From contig NC_016026.1 of assembly GCF_000226315.1 (NCBI RefSeq), forward strand, positions 310,001 through 374,000: DNA of 64,000 nucleotides, written 5' to 3'. Numbering within the stretch: position 1 is the first letter of the stretch; each line of letters begins with the position of its first letter. The position numbers and the translations under genes were made by a program. Below are positions 1-9,539 of the stretch, in pieces. Source of the stretch: Micavibrio aeruginosavorus ARL-13 (GTDB taxonomy: Bacteria > Pseudomonadota > Alphaproteobacteria > Micavibrionales > Micavibrionaceae). The notes beneath the pieces are model-generated. The model searched no databases and had not been told where the DNA came from. It was given only the letters and a program-made list of their open reading frames with translations.

Positions 1-188
1 GACGGGTTAACGCCAAATTGATCGTTGATAATTTTGTTATCTGGCTTCGTTTTTGCTGATCTTTTTTTCTTTTGCTGTGGTTTCAGGACTTTTTTTCGCG
101 GCTTTTTTCCATCCTTGCGTTCTTTGCTCATGTCGGCTCCGTTCTCTCTGGATCAATTTTCTAATTAAAGAGACTGTATTAAATCCAA

Positions 189-220
189 AAAGCGCCTCCG
201 TTTCAAACCGGAAGCGCTTT
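189..220 (-). terminator. Rho-independent terminator of the integrase
   Basis: A 12-bp stem (189-200 with 209-220, one mismatch) has an 8-nt loop. Read on the minus strand it is followed by a T-rich stretch. It lies 7 bp beyond the integrase stop codon. I see no convincing gene in 1-188. Confidence 0.65.
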
Positions 221-226
221 GTCGAG

Positions 227-1378
227 TTATTCGCGCATTATTTTCTGGGCGATCATTTCCACGGGGCCTCGCAACCTATCAACGCCACTTATAATATATC
301 CGGCTGTTACGTCCCGTGTTTTGTGGTTCATGAGGCGTTTGATTGTGAAATCCGATAGGTCCAAGCTCTCCGCTGTGGTTGCGAATGTTCTTCGCAAATC
401 ATGGCAGGTCACTTGGATTCCGGTGTCAGCGTAAATTTTCCAGAGTGCCTTCTTGGGTTCCTGCAGGTGTCCGCTTTTACCGGAACCGGGAAAAACAAAC
501 CTTTCCTTCGGGTATGTCTCGCGGCGGGCCTGTAGCATGTCATATAAATATGTGCTGAGGGGCAGCGTGAGCGAATCTCCGTTTTTTGTTTCCGGGATGT
601 GTAGGGTTCGTTCGGCGAAATCAACGTTTTCCCAAAGCAATCCCGCCGCCTCGGACCGCCGCATTCCGGTAAGCAGCAGAGTAATAAGGTAATCCCGGTA
701 CGTATCGTTCTCTAAATCCCGCACAGCGGCAAGCCAAGTCTGGATCTGGCTGGGTTTTAGGTGGTTTGTTCGCCGCCGCTCCTTGTTCCAGGCGCGCGCC
801 TTGGTCAGGATATGAACGGGGTTGTTCGGGCACACGTCATAGACCGCGTAAGCGTGATTAAACAGCGCACTTAAAATGCGCATGGTCTTGTTGGCGGTGG
901 ACTTGCCATTTTGTTCCGTAATCTCTCCGTGCCGCTTGCAGACCATGGTGGTCGTTATGTCTGTGAGGGGCCTGTTTTCCCATGTCGCCAGATAGAGCGA
1001 TATATAATAGGTGTAGTCCTTTTTCGTGCTCGGTTTCAGGTTTTTGTTTGTCCGGGTGTACGACTCCACGATGGCTTTTAAGGTTAATTCGCCGTCTTGG
1101 TTCGATTTTCCGGGATCTTCGGGGAAGGTGCCCTGCGCCATACTGCGCAAATGCTCAATCGCAATGGTGCGGGCCTGTTGCACCGTGAAAAGGGGATATT
1201 TCCCGATAGTTTTCCGCCTTGTGCGTCCGTTCATGTCCTTCTGCACGACGAAGGTTTTGCTGCGTTTACCGACCACAAGATAAAAACCGGGAAGGTCTTC
1301 ATCCGCGAAGGTCAATTGCCCGCTTGGGTTGTGTGGCGTCTTTTCGACGAACGCTTTGGTGATCTTCACGACGGCCAT
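227..1378 (-). CDS. int: P4-type tyrosine recombinase (integrase)
   Basis: This 383-residue site-specific recombinase probably inserted and can excise the island that fills the first 9.6 kb. Residues 1-90 resemble the arm-binding DUF4102 domain of P4-type integrases. A core-binding SAM-like segment follows at about 95-190. The C-terminal catalytic domain shows the first Arg in LLTGMRRSE, the HDLRR box, the His in MNHK and a tyrosine in TAGYI, so the active site looks complete. It points away from the cargo towards the left end, where the intact tRNA half of the attachment site is expected. The length is usual for the family and the gene looks functional. No excisionase gene was recognised nearby. 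Confidence 0.93.
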   Translation of the reverse strand: MAVVKITKAFVEKTPHNPSGQLTFADEDLPGFYLVVGKRSKTFVVQKDMNGRTRRKTIGKYPLFTVQQARTIAIEHLRSMAQGTFPEDPGKSNQDGELTLKAIVESYTRTNKNLKPSTKKDYTYYISLYLATWENRPLTDITTTMVCKRHGEITEQNGKSTANKTMRILSALFNHAYAVYDVCPNNPVHILTKARAWNKERRRTNHLKPSQIQTWLAAVRDLENDTYRDYLITLLLTGMRRSEAAGLLWENVDFAERTLHIPETKNGDSLTLPLSTYLYDMLQARRETYPKERFVFPGSGKSGHLQEPKKALWKIYADTGIQVTCHDLRRTFATTAESLDLSDFTIKRLMNHKTRDVTAGYIISGVDRLRGPVEMIAQKIMRE

Positions 1379-1760
1379 GGTGTCTCCTTTACTAACGCTT
1401 GAATAAGGCGCGCTTATAAAGTGAGCGGAGCAGGGTGAGCAAGAAAAAACGTCGGATAATCGAACTAAATCAATGCTTTATATTAATTAATCCAAAACAA
1501 AACAATGACATACAAAAGCGGCAGCGACCGATAAATTTTTACGGACAGGGGCGGGGTTTGAGGGCGGTGATGGATCACGGGGCGGTTGTATGAAAAATAC
1601 ATCCGCCTTGATTGTGCTGTTTTGTAGCGTACAATCTTTTCGAGAATTTGAAGTGTAGGTTAAGATCTACCCGCCGTTTTCCAGACTGTCACTATGGCCG
1701 TCGTGTTCGTCATCATAATTTCAGCGGAAGATAGTTTTCAGTTTTTAAAAGGCGAGATGC
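1379..1760. other. Intergenic region between integrase and RTX operon, with a stem-loop
   Basis: No supportable gene lies in these 382 bp. The sequence is A+T-rich in its first part. It contains a stem-loop at 1581-1607, with 11-nt arms that have one mismatch and a GAAAA loop, not followed by a T-run. The promoter for the 1761 operon should lie downstream of it, but I cannot pick out a confident -35/-10 pair. Confidence 0.4.
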
Positions 1761-2483
1761 ATGAAAAAGTTTTTTATGGTTTGTGCAATACTAGGCATTA
1801 TGGCGACCATTGCTGTTGCAGGAATGATCCTGACCAAGAAAGCGCCGCCGTTTTACAAACGCAACGTCAAAATGACGGTCACAATTGAAACACCCGAAGG
1901 TGATGTTTCTGGTTCTGCCGTGCGTGAAATTGCCAATCAGGGAACGAACAGCAAGCTTGATTGGCCGGGCGGAAATCCGGCATCAGTCCGCGGCGAAGCT
2001 GTGGTGATTGACCTCGGTGCGCGCGGCAAGGTCTTTGCCCTCATCAACAAAGATGGAGAAGAGGCGCGTTTCTACAAAGCCTTTCCACCACCGGACGGGC
2101 ACCCGCAGAGCAATGACAGCATGGCATATTATGCGCAGTTACCCGTGGGTAAGTCCGCAGTGCTGGAGCCAAATGATTGGCCGATGTTTGTAACGTTCAC
2201 CGATATGAATGACCCGAAAGCTGTCACCTTGGTGCGTGGAGGCCGCTTTAATCTGCAGACGCAAAAATATGACTTGGTCGATGACTTTGAAAAGATCTTT
2301 GGGAGCGGTGTGCGGGTGAAAGGTGTCACGTTTGAGATTACTAATAAACATGTAGAAAAAACTGGAATTTTGGAGACAGTTCCAAAATTCGATGACGAAT
2401 TTTGGAACTGGCGTAAAACACTTCAATTTGATGATCCCAGAAAAATATCGGGTGTAAACTTTAGTCAAGGAGCGGCAGAATGA
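1761..2483 (+). CDS. Membrane-anchored protein of unknown function, copy A (partner of RTX lipase)
   Basis: This 240-aa protein is not recognised as any named family. Residues 4-24 form a single hydrophobic segment after MKK, giving an N-terminal membrane anchor or uncleaved signal with the rest outside the inner membrane. The body is rich in extended-strand patterns and has no Cys-based motif after the anchor. Residues up to about 180 are nearly identical to the copy at 2959; the last 60 residues are wholly different. The stop overlaps the start of the truncated lipase gene (ATGA), so the two are translationally coupled. Position directly before a secreted hydrolase and a variable C-terminus fit an immunity protein or a hydrolase-specific chaperone, but neither is shown. 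An SD-like AAAGGCGA precedes the start. Confidence 0.8.
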   Translation: MKKFFMVCAILGIMATIAVAGMILTKKAPPFYKRNVKMTVTIETPEGDVSGSAVREIANQGTNSKLDWPGGNPASVRGEAVVIDLGARGKVFALINKDGEEARFYKAFPPPDGHPQSNDSMAYYAQLPVGKSAVLEPNDWPMFVTFTDMNDPKAVTLVRGGRFNLQTQKYDLVDDFEKIFGSGVRVKGVTFEITNKHVEKTGILETVPKFDDEFWNWRKTLQFDDPRKISGVNFSQGAAE

Positions 2484-2962
2484 CGATCTCTAGTGATTTA
2501 TTTAAAGCCATTTTGTCAATGGATTCCTACAATCGCGGTTATAATGCTAGCATTGATGGAATATCGGGTGATGTAGGCGATGCTACATTAGGGATAGATT
2601 CGTCTGAACTTGGCACTACCACTATTAATGGCGAAGATATAAGGAATGATGCGCTAATAGGATTCTATGCTCTTTCTTACAACTACAACGGCGAAACAAT
2701 CATCGCGTATCGCGGCACGGATGATCGTGATGAAGCAACCCAGATTGATGAAAATACCGGCTGGCCCATTGGGCTTGGTTCGGTTGGCGCGCTCCAAGCA
2801 AATATGGCGTTTGCCTTTTATAACAGCATAGCCGAACTCCTCAACACACAAGGCGCACAGAATAATATTTATCTCGATGCGAATATTTCCCTGACGGGCC
2901 ATTCCATGGGCGGCGGTCTGGCTGCAAATGATAATTTCTCTATGCAAAGGATTGCGGCATGA
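2480..2962 (+). CDS. Truncated class-3-lipase-like protein (5' fragment of RTX lipase gene)
   Basis: The product has 160 aa and matches the first ~155 residues of the large RTX protein at 3687, including the IAYRGTDD strand and the nucleophile elbow TGHSMGGGLA with Ser142. Immediately after the elbow the sequence departs (ANDNFSMQRIAA) and stops. The copy therefore lacks the rest of the hydrolase, all RTX repeats and the secretion signal, and should be inactive and not exported. It looks like what remains after a 1.2-kb tandem duplication of partner gene plus lipase head. Its start and stop both overlap neighbours by ATGA, so its translation may still serve to couple copy A to copy B. It could equally be called a pseudogene. 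Confidence 0.75.
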   Translation: MTISSDLFKAILSMDSYNRGYNASIDGISGDVGDATLGIDSSELGTTTINGEDIRNDALIGFYALSYNYNGETIIAYRGTDDRDEATQIDENTGWPIGLGSVGALQANMAFAFYNSIAELLNTQGAQNNIYLDANISLTGHSMGGGLAANDNFSMQRIAA

Positions 2963-3690
2963 AGAAATTTTTTATGGTTTGTGGAGTGCTGGGTATTGTG
3001 GTGATCATTGCTATTACTGGAATGATCCTGACCAAAAAAGCGCCGCCATCTTACAAACTCAATGTCAAAATGACGGTCACGATTGAAACGCCCGAAGGGG
3101 ATGTCTCCGGTTCCGCCGTGCGTGAAATTGCCAATAAGGGAACGAACAGCAAGCTGGATTGGCTGGGGGGAAACCCGGCCTCTGTGCGTGGTGAGGCCGT
3201 GGTGATTGACCTCGGTGCGCGCGGTAAGGTTTTTGCCCTCATCAACAAGGATGGAGAAGAGGCGCGTTTCTACAAAGCCTTCCCGCCACCGGACGGGCAC
3301 CCACAGAGCAATGCAACAATGGCATATTATGCACAATTACCCGTGGGTAAATCTGCAGTGCTGGAACCAGATGATTGGCCGATGTTTGTGACGTTCGCCG
3401 ATATGAATGATCCGAGATCCGTTACGCTGGTGCGGGGTGGTCTCTTTAATCCGCAGACGCAAAAATATGATCCGGTGGATGATTTTGAAAAAATCTTCGG
3501 TGAAAATGTGCAATTAAAAAGCATCATGCTTGAGATAGCTACTGAATCGTTTGTGTCTGGAAAAGGCGTCGATAAATATCTTCCTGCAGATTTTTGGGAG
3601 AAATATGCCGATTGGTGGAGGAGTGTTTCAGCTTCGGAAAAGATGAAATACGCAAAGTTGTTTGCTTTTAAGGCAGGAGAATATAAATGA
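2959..3690 (+). CDS. Membrane-anchored protein of unknown function, copy B (partner of RTX lipase)
   Basis: This 243-aa paralogue of the 1761 product has the same N-terminal anchor (residues 4-24) and a nearly identical body to about residue 178. A different 65-residue tail follows, rich in Trp, Lys and Glu. The gene starts inside the stop of the truncated lipase and ends inside the start of the full RTX lipase gene (ATGA both times), so it is the cognate upstream partner of the functional exoprotein. A conserved anchor and body with a diverged end is the pattern expected when only the end must fit a changing partner. Function remains unknown: immunity protein, lipase foldase or secretion helper are all possible. 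Confidence 0.8.
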   Translation: MKKFFMVCGVLGIVVIIAITGMILTKKAPPSYKLNVKMTVTIETPEGDVSGSAVREIANKGTNSKLDWLGGNPASVRGEAVVIDLGARGKVFALINKDGEEARFYKAFPPPDGHPQSNATMAYYAQLPVGKSAVLEPDDWPMFVTFADMNDPRSVTLVRGGLFNPQTQKYDPVDDFEKIFGENVQLKSIMLEIATESFVSGKGVDKYLPADFWEKYADWWRSVSASEKMKYAKLFAFKAGEYK

Positions 3691-6600
3691 CCATTAGTGC
3701 AAATTTAATGAAAGCCATCTTGTCTCTCGATTCCTATAACAGAGGATATGATGCTGGTATAATATTTGGTGACAATGCTGGTGACAATGATTACTCCCTT
3801 GATGCTGAAGGCACGCAGATTGGCACAGCAACGATTATACTTAATTCTGAAATTTTTCAAAACAACGGACAACGTGAAGATTCATCCATTGGCTTCTACG
3901 GCATAGCCTATACCTACAACGGTGAAGTCGTGATCGCGTACCGTGGTACGGATGATCTTGACGAATCTGACCCGAATAATCAGATTGATGACAATACCGG
4001 ATGGCCCATTGGTGCTGGCCTTGTTGGTGCGCCACAGGCTAACATGGCGTTTGCTTTTTACAACAGCGTGGCCGAACTCCTCAACACGCAAGGCACACAA
4101 AACAATATTTACCTTGATGCGAATATTTCCCTGACGGGCCATTCCATGGGCGGCGGATTGGCCGGTTTGGTAGCGGCTGTGTACGATCAGGATGCGGTCT
4201 TGTTTGACAGCATGGCCTTTGAATCGGCCGCAGAAAATACGGCCGACGATGCACAATATAACTACATTAGATATGAAGCATTTGTAAGCGGTGGTTGGAA
4301 TTATTATGTCACGCAGGTGGCGCGAGATGATTATGAGGCGACGTTACTCTCATACCAAAATAATTCGAACTATCGTAATGTTATCGGGTCAACTGTGCTC
4401 AATGATCTTGTGTATCAAGGGGGCGATTCTTACGGATCGCTGAATTATGATGGGATAGAGGGGTACGCAATTGACGGTGAGGCGCTTGGTTTTAACCGAC
4501 TGCTTCAAAATGCTTTAGGTGTAACCAATGTCGAAACTTTGGAGGTCGATGCTGATCTTGGGGATGGTCTGGCCGAGGCGGTAAACCGCCACTCTCAATC
4601 ACTTCTGGTTATCCGTATGTTTGCGGACGAAAAAGATGAAAACGGGGATCCTCTTTTCGGAACCAGTTGGAAAAACGCGGAAGAGCATTTTTGGCCTGTT
4701 TTATTTAACGAATCATTCGCTGAAAGCATTGGTTTTGATCCGGCGGGGACGGGGGGCCAGGATTCTGCCGATGCAAAAATGCGCGCAATGCTGGCTTATT
4801 CTGCGATTGACGAAGGAGTGCGCGTTTTTGGCGATACGGGTATTCGCGCCTTTTATAATGATGCGAACAACCTTGGTGCCCTTTTAGATCAGAGTGGTAT
4901 ATCGAGCAATATTGAAGCTTATGCAGCGGATATCAGTACGGCTTTTGTTCAATATGCAGGCCATTTGGCGTTAAACAAAATTTTAAAATCGGATAATTCA
5001 AGTGTTCTGAATGGTGTCCTTGATATATCTCAAAATCTTCTAGCGGTCAGTTTTGAGGATTCGAAGTGGCTTCTGGGCGCGGAATTTTTACCTGCTATGG
5101 TGGCTCGTGCGCAGTTGGTGGGAAATATTTATCAAAACAGCGGCATTGAATCGCTTTTGCGTTCGAGCGCTCTTTATCTATGGAGCGATGATACCACAAA
5201 TGTTATTGAGCGTGTCGTTTTTGCAACGACAGAAAGTGGCATTCATACAATAACGGATGCTGCGAACTTGACCGATAAAGCCGCGCTCTTTGTCGGTGGT
5301 ACTGGCGTTGATGAGGTTCTGGGATCATCTGGGCGCGATTTGCTACTTGGGAACGGTGGAGGAGACAGTCTTTTTGGTGGAGACGGTAGTGATATTCTTA
5401 TTGGTGGAGGTGATGGTGATTACATTGCTGGGGGGGGTGGCAACGATATAATAGATTGGGGTGCGGGAAATAATACCGTCTTCTATGGGCTGGGAGATGG
5501 AGACGACGTAATTAACTCTAATTATACAGCTTCACATATAGTCTTGTTTGGGCTGGGCATTGATCAATCAATGCTAACATATTCTATGGATGGCAATGAT
5601 TTTGTTATACGCATCTTAGAATCTGGAAGCATTACTTTTAGAAATTATGAACCATCTACTTCTAATTCCATAGACTATATTGAGTTTTTTGATGGCACTA
5701 CAGTGCAGTGGGAGACGGTCCGTAATAACGCAGGGGGAACAATTTATACATATGGAACGACGAATGATGATCTAATATTTGCGGGTTCTGGTGTTGATAT
5801 AATTTATGCAGGGCTCGGTGATGACGTTGTTTTCGGTGGTGCTGGGAACGATTCTCTGAAAGGAGGGACAACGACTACTGGGACAAGCGCAAATAGTTAT
5901 AGCGAGCATGCGGGAAACGACACGATTTATGGTGGCGCTGGTAATGACACGATATATGGGTACGCTGGTGATGATTACCTTGATGGTGGAGACGGTAACG
6001 ATGTAATTTACACTATGTTGGGCGAAAACCATGCTTACGGCGGTTCTGGTGATGATCGAATAGAGTTTGGTGGCACTGGCTTTATTGATGGTGGTGATGG
6101 TAATGATGTTTTGACATATGTTGGACGACAGTCGGGGCAAATTTCTATTATGGGTGGAAATGGCCACGACGACTATCGGGCTACGGGGACCGCCTCGGAT
6201 TTTGGTGGTTCCGGATATGCGCAGAAAAACTATGAGGATATTGGTGGAGATGATGATTACGTGGTTGCTGGTTATGATAACCACATCATTGATCATGATG
6301 GAAATGACATATACAGAGATACGGGTAACTATACAGTAGTAGAGGATTTTGGTGGGGTTGATGCTTATACTGTAACGTACTCTTCTACGGCAGGATATTC
6401 TACATCAAGGTATTTTTCCGTTGATGGCTTTGATTTGCTTATTGTTAACTCTGGCCGTAGTTTTCTTTTTAAAAATCACTTCAATCCTTTTGTCGATAGT
6501 AATATAGAGAATATAACTTTTTCAGGCGGTGTAACCGCTAATTTAAACATTCGCCTATCGGCTTTCAATGGCTCGGAGTCTGGTGATTCTTATTCCAATC

Positions 6601-9317
6601 ATTCAACGAACGGTAATCCGTATCTAAATTCCCATCGTTCAAATATTTTGCTTGGAAATGGAGGTGATGATTACCTTGATTCTTGGCTGGGGGATGATTT
6701 TATCTCCGGTGGGGATGGAGACGATATTTTAGTCGGGGCTGGTGGAAATGATACCCTGCTTGGTGGAGCTGGTGATGATGTTTATCGGTTCTCTGTTGGG
6801 GATGGGGCGGATATAATCGCCGAACTTGATGGAGAGGGATATGACTCTATAGAGATATCTGGTTATTCATTCCAAGATATTAACATTGTTCAATCCGGAT
6901 CAGATCTTGTAATTAATATGGGGCAATCTGGCGATACAATTACGGTTGTTCATTCAACGGGAATTGAGCAAATAGTATTTGATGATAATACAGTTATTGA
7001 TCTGGTTGCCTTGCTAAATGTTGTTCCAGAAGCCAGGGATGATTTGTTCTCTATAGATGAAGACGCCATTCTCACAGGTAATCTTCTTTCTGATAACGGT
7101 GAGGGCGCTGATTTTGATGAAAATGGTAATTCTATTTATGTTCAATCTGGAACGTACGCTACCGCTAATGGCGGTAGCGTAAATATTCTTGTAGATGGCA
7201 GTTTTATTTATACGCCATATGAAAATTTTTATGGTTCCGATAATTTTAATTACACGCTGTTGGATTCCGCGGGCGGTTATGATGTGGGTACCGTTTATAT
7301 TGTTGTGAATTCAATTAATGATGCTCCGACTATAGCCTCCGAGAGCGAGGGTAATGTTGCTAGCTATCTTATGAATGAAGGGGTTGCAAGCGTTGCTACG
7401 GTTATTGCTGTGGATCCTGATAGTCAAAGCAATCTCGTGTTCTCAATTTTTGGTGGCGTAGATGCGCAAATGTTTGGAATTGATTCCCTTTCCGGCGCTC
7501 TATATTTTTTGGTTCCTCCCGATTTCGAAAATCCTCAAGATGCTAATGCTGACAACTTATATGAGGTTGAGGTGTCGGTCTCTGATGGGGTTCTGAGCGA
7601 TAATTTAGATATTGAGGTAACAATATTGCCAGCATCTGGAGCGATCTTTGGTACCCCGTCGGTTGATGTAATCAACGGCACCTCGGGCTCTGATTACATT
7701 TATGCATTTGACGGAGATGACATTATTAATGCTTCTGATGGAGGCGACCATATATATGGTGGATATGGTGATGATGTACTTGATGGTGGATTAGGAGATG
7801 ATTTTCTGGATGGCGGCTTAGGGGATGACACTGTCACATACGCGACGGCCGCATCGGCAATAACCATAGATCTTTCTGCTGGGATTGCTTCTGGGAGCGC
7901 AGGAAATGACACCCTTGTTTCTATCGAAAACGTAATAGGCTCTCCTTACGCAGATAATATAACTGGTACAGATGGCCAAAACATAATCAATGCGAATGGT
8001 GGCAACGACATTATCTTTGCGTTGGGTGGCAATGATACTATCTACATGGGGAGTGGAATTGCAAATGTTAATGCGGGAGATGGTAATGATATTATTTATG
8101 GCGGCTCTGGGCCTGCCGGTACAATAACGCCAGGTTCTGGGGATGATATTGTTTATGCCGGTGTGGGAACAGGCTCAATCACTATTCATGATGGTCAAGG
8201 ATTTGATGTATATGACGGCACGGGAAGAACTAACATAAGTGTCCGTTATGATTCTTATGCGACGCAAGGGATCGTTGTTGATTTGGCCGCTGGTACAGCC
8301 GACATTAACGGGGATGACGTTTCTGATGATAGTTTAATTAATATTACAGGTGTTGCGGGTACAAGTTACAACGATACGCTGTCTGGAAGTGACCAGAATA
8401 ATATTTTAATGGGTTTAGAGGGGGATAATATTTTTTATGGCCTGGGTGGCGCGGATAATATTCAAGGTTTGAGTGGAAATGACATTATGTATGGGGGTGA
8501 TGGCGGGGATCAGTTTTGGGCGAGAGGGGGGGGTAATTTCTTGTATGGAGATGCGGGGGACGATTTTTTCGTAGTTGATTTAGGGGCTGATACAATTGAT
8601 GGCGGGGCTGGAGTAGACGAGATTTATTATAAGTACTCCACGCAGGCAATTGATGCCAATTTGGCGCTTGGTACTGTTGATGTCGGTAAGGATGGCAGCG
8701 TAGATGATTTATTTGTCAATATTGAAGACATAACTGGTTCAAATTATGACGACAAAATTATTGGCGACGCTGTAAGAAATGAAATCAGCTCTGAAAATGG
8801 AAATGATTTTGTGTACGGCGGTGGTGGAAATGATCTCATTTATGGTGGGAGTGGTAACGACGCTCTACATGGTGAAGATGGTAATGATAATTTGAACGGT
8901 GGTGATGGGGATGACGCGTTGTATGGGGGTGATGGTTCCGACACTCTTCGTGGGGATGCGGGGAATGATGTTCTTTATGGTGGAAATGGATTAGACACTT
9001 TGTATGGTGGTTCTGGTGCCGACGCATTCATCTTTGAGAACGCGACAGCTTTTAACAATGTGGATGTGATTAAAGACTTCAATGTTAGTCAGGGCGACAG
9101 TTTGGACCTGTCTGATTTACTGGGTGGCTTCGACCCGTTGACAGACGCGATCACGGACTTTGTTCAAATTACGGAAAGTGGCGGCAATTCTTCCTTGTTT
9201 GTTGACCGTGATGGTTCCGATTCTGTTTATGGTTTACAGCAAATAGCGACCCTTCAGGCTGTTACAGGACTTACGGATGAAGTCGCGCTATATAGCGCGG
9301 GTACCTTAGTCGCATAA
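3687..9317 (+). CDS. RTX exoprotein with N-terminal class-3-lipase-like domain and type I secretion signal
   Basis: This 1876-aa calcium-binding exoprotein has no Sec signal. Residues 1-300 resemble an alpha/beta-hydrolase of lipase class 3 type: IAYRGTDD near residue 80 and nucleophile elbow GHSMGGG with Ser153. After a linker, glycine/aspartate nonapeptide repeats (GGxGxDxxx type) start near residue 535 and run with breaks to about 1100. Two cadherin-like domains follow at about 1112-1315 (NDAPTI marks the second). More RTX blocks run from about 1320 to 1790. The last ~85 residues (ADAFIFEN, VIKDFNVSQGDSLDLSDLL) match the C-terminal target domain of type I secreted proteins. No ABC exporter or membrane fusion gene is in the window, so export must use genes elsewhere. 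Base composition is A+T-richer than the flanks, fitting transfer. A lipase/phospholipase role is inferred; a toxin or prey-digesting role is speculation. Confidence 0.9.
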   Translation: MTISANLMKAILSLDSYNRGYDAGIIFGDNAGDNDYSLDAEGTQIGTATIILNSEIFQNNGQREDSSIGFYGIAYTYNGEVVIAYRGTDDLDESDPNNQIDDNTGWPIGAGLVGAPQANMAFAFYNSVAELLNTQGTQNNIYLDANISLTGHSMGGGLAGLVAAVYDQDAVLFDSMAFESAAENTADDAQYNYIRYEAFVSGGWNYYVTQVARDDYEATLLSYQNNSNYRNVIGSTVLNDLVYQGGDSYGSLNYDGIEGYAIDGEALGFNRLLQNALGVTNVETLEVDADLGDGLAEAVNRHSQSLLVIRMFADEKDENGDPLFGTSWKNAEEHFWPVLFNESFAESIGFDPAGTGGQDSADAKMRAMLAYSAIDEGVRVFGDTGIRAFYNDANNLGALLDQSGISSNIEAYAADISTAFVQYAGHLALNKILKSDNSSVLNGVLDISQNLLAVSFEDSKWLLGAEFLPAMVARAQLVGNIYQNSGIESLLRSSALYLWSDDTTNVIERVVFATTESGIHTITDAANLTDKAALFVGGTGVDEVLGSSGRDLLLGNGGGDSLFGGDGSDILIGGGDGDYIAGGGGNDIIDWGAGNNTVFYGLGDGDDVINSNYTASHIVLFGLGIDQSMLTYSMDGNDFVIRILESGSITFRNYEPSTSNSIDYIEFFDGTTVQWETVRNNAGGTIYTYGTTNDDLIFAGSGVDIIYAGLGDDVVFGGAGNDSLKGGTTTTGTSANSYSEHAGNDTIYGGAGNDTIYGYAGDDYLDGGDGNDVIYTMLGENHAYGGSGDDRIEFGGTGFIDGGDGNDVLTYVGRQSGQISIMGGNGHDDYRATGTASDFGGSGYAQKNYEDIGGDDDYVVAGYDNHIIDHDGNDIYRDTGNYTVVEDFGGVDAYTVTYSSTAGYSTSRYFSVDGFDLLIVNSGRSFLFKNHFNPFVDSNIENITFSGGVTANLNIRLSAFNGSESGDSYSNHSTNGNPYLNSHRSNILLGNGGDDYLDSWLGDDFISGGDGDDILVGAGGNDTLLGGAGDDVYRFSVGDGADIIAELDGEGYDSIEISGYSFQDINIVQSGSDLVINMGQSGDTITVVHSTGIEQIVFDDNTVIDLVALLNVVPEARDDLFSIDEDAILTGNLLSDNGEGADFDENGNSIYVQSGTYATANGGSVNILVDGSFIYTPYENFYGSDNFNYTLLDSAGGYDVGTVYIVVNSINDAPTIASESEGNVASYLMNEGVASVATVIAVDPDSQSNLVFSIFGGVDAQMFGIDSLSGALYFLVPPDFENPQDANADNLYEVEVSVSDGVLSDNLDIEVTILPASGAIFGTPSVDVINGTSGSDYIYAFDGDDIINASDGGDHIYGGYGDDVLDGGLGDDFLDGGLGDDTVTYATAASAITIDLSAGIASGSAGNDTLVSIENVIGSPYADNITGTDGQNIINANGGNDIIFALGGNDTIYMGSGIANVNAGDGNDIIYGGSGPAGTITPGSGDDIVYAGVGTGSITIHDGQGFDVYDGTGRTNISVRYDSYATQGIVVDLAAGTADINGDDVSDDSLINITGVAGTSYNDTLSGSDQNNILMGLEGDNIFYGLGGADNIQGLSGNDIMYGGDGGDQFWARGGGNFLYGDAGDDFFVVDLGADTIDGGAGVDEIYYKYSTQAIDANLALGTVDVGKDGSVDDLFVNIEDITGSNYDDKIIGDAVRNEISSENGNDFVYGGGGNDLIYGGSGNDALHGEDGNDNLNGGDGDDALYGGDGSDTLRGDAGNDVLYGGNGLDTLYGGSGADAFIFENATAFNNVDVIKDFNVSQGDSLDLSDLLGGFDPLTDAITDFVQITESGGNSSLFVDRDGSDSVYGLQQIATLQAVTGLTDEVALYSAGTLVA

Positions 9318-9341
9318 TTGTGAAGAGCGATGCTTTTAACG

Positions 9342-9377
9342 ACGGCTCCTTTCGGCGGAAAGGGGCCGTTGCTTTTA
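9342..9377 (+). terminator. Terminator of the RTX operon
   Basis: A 12-bp stem (9342-9353 with 9358-9369, one G-U pair) and a GGCG loop are followed by a short T-rich tract. It begins 24 bp after the RTX stop codon. From 9378 to 9539 I see nothing else. Confidence 0.75.
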
Positions 9378-9539
9378 TTAATGCCGTAGCAATGGTGAGG
9401 GAGTGTAATGGAGATGTGTGGATATGAAGAAATGCAGTAAGGGGGCGTTTTAAATCGAGATTTATAATCTGTAATAACAACGGGTTATATGAAGCGATGT
9501 GCTTAGGGTCTGTGCTATACAAAATTGACATAATTAAAA

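Noticed and set aside
53-358. 101-aa plus-strand ORF at the left end
   Set aside because: It overlaps the integrase 3' end and terminator and lacks an SD; the hydrophobic start comes from a T-rich stretch.
5280-9100. Repeated GGxGxDxxx-coding DNA as CRISPR or tandem repeat array
   Set aside because: The repeats are 27-nt coding units of RTX nonapeptides, diverged and in frame, without spacers.
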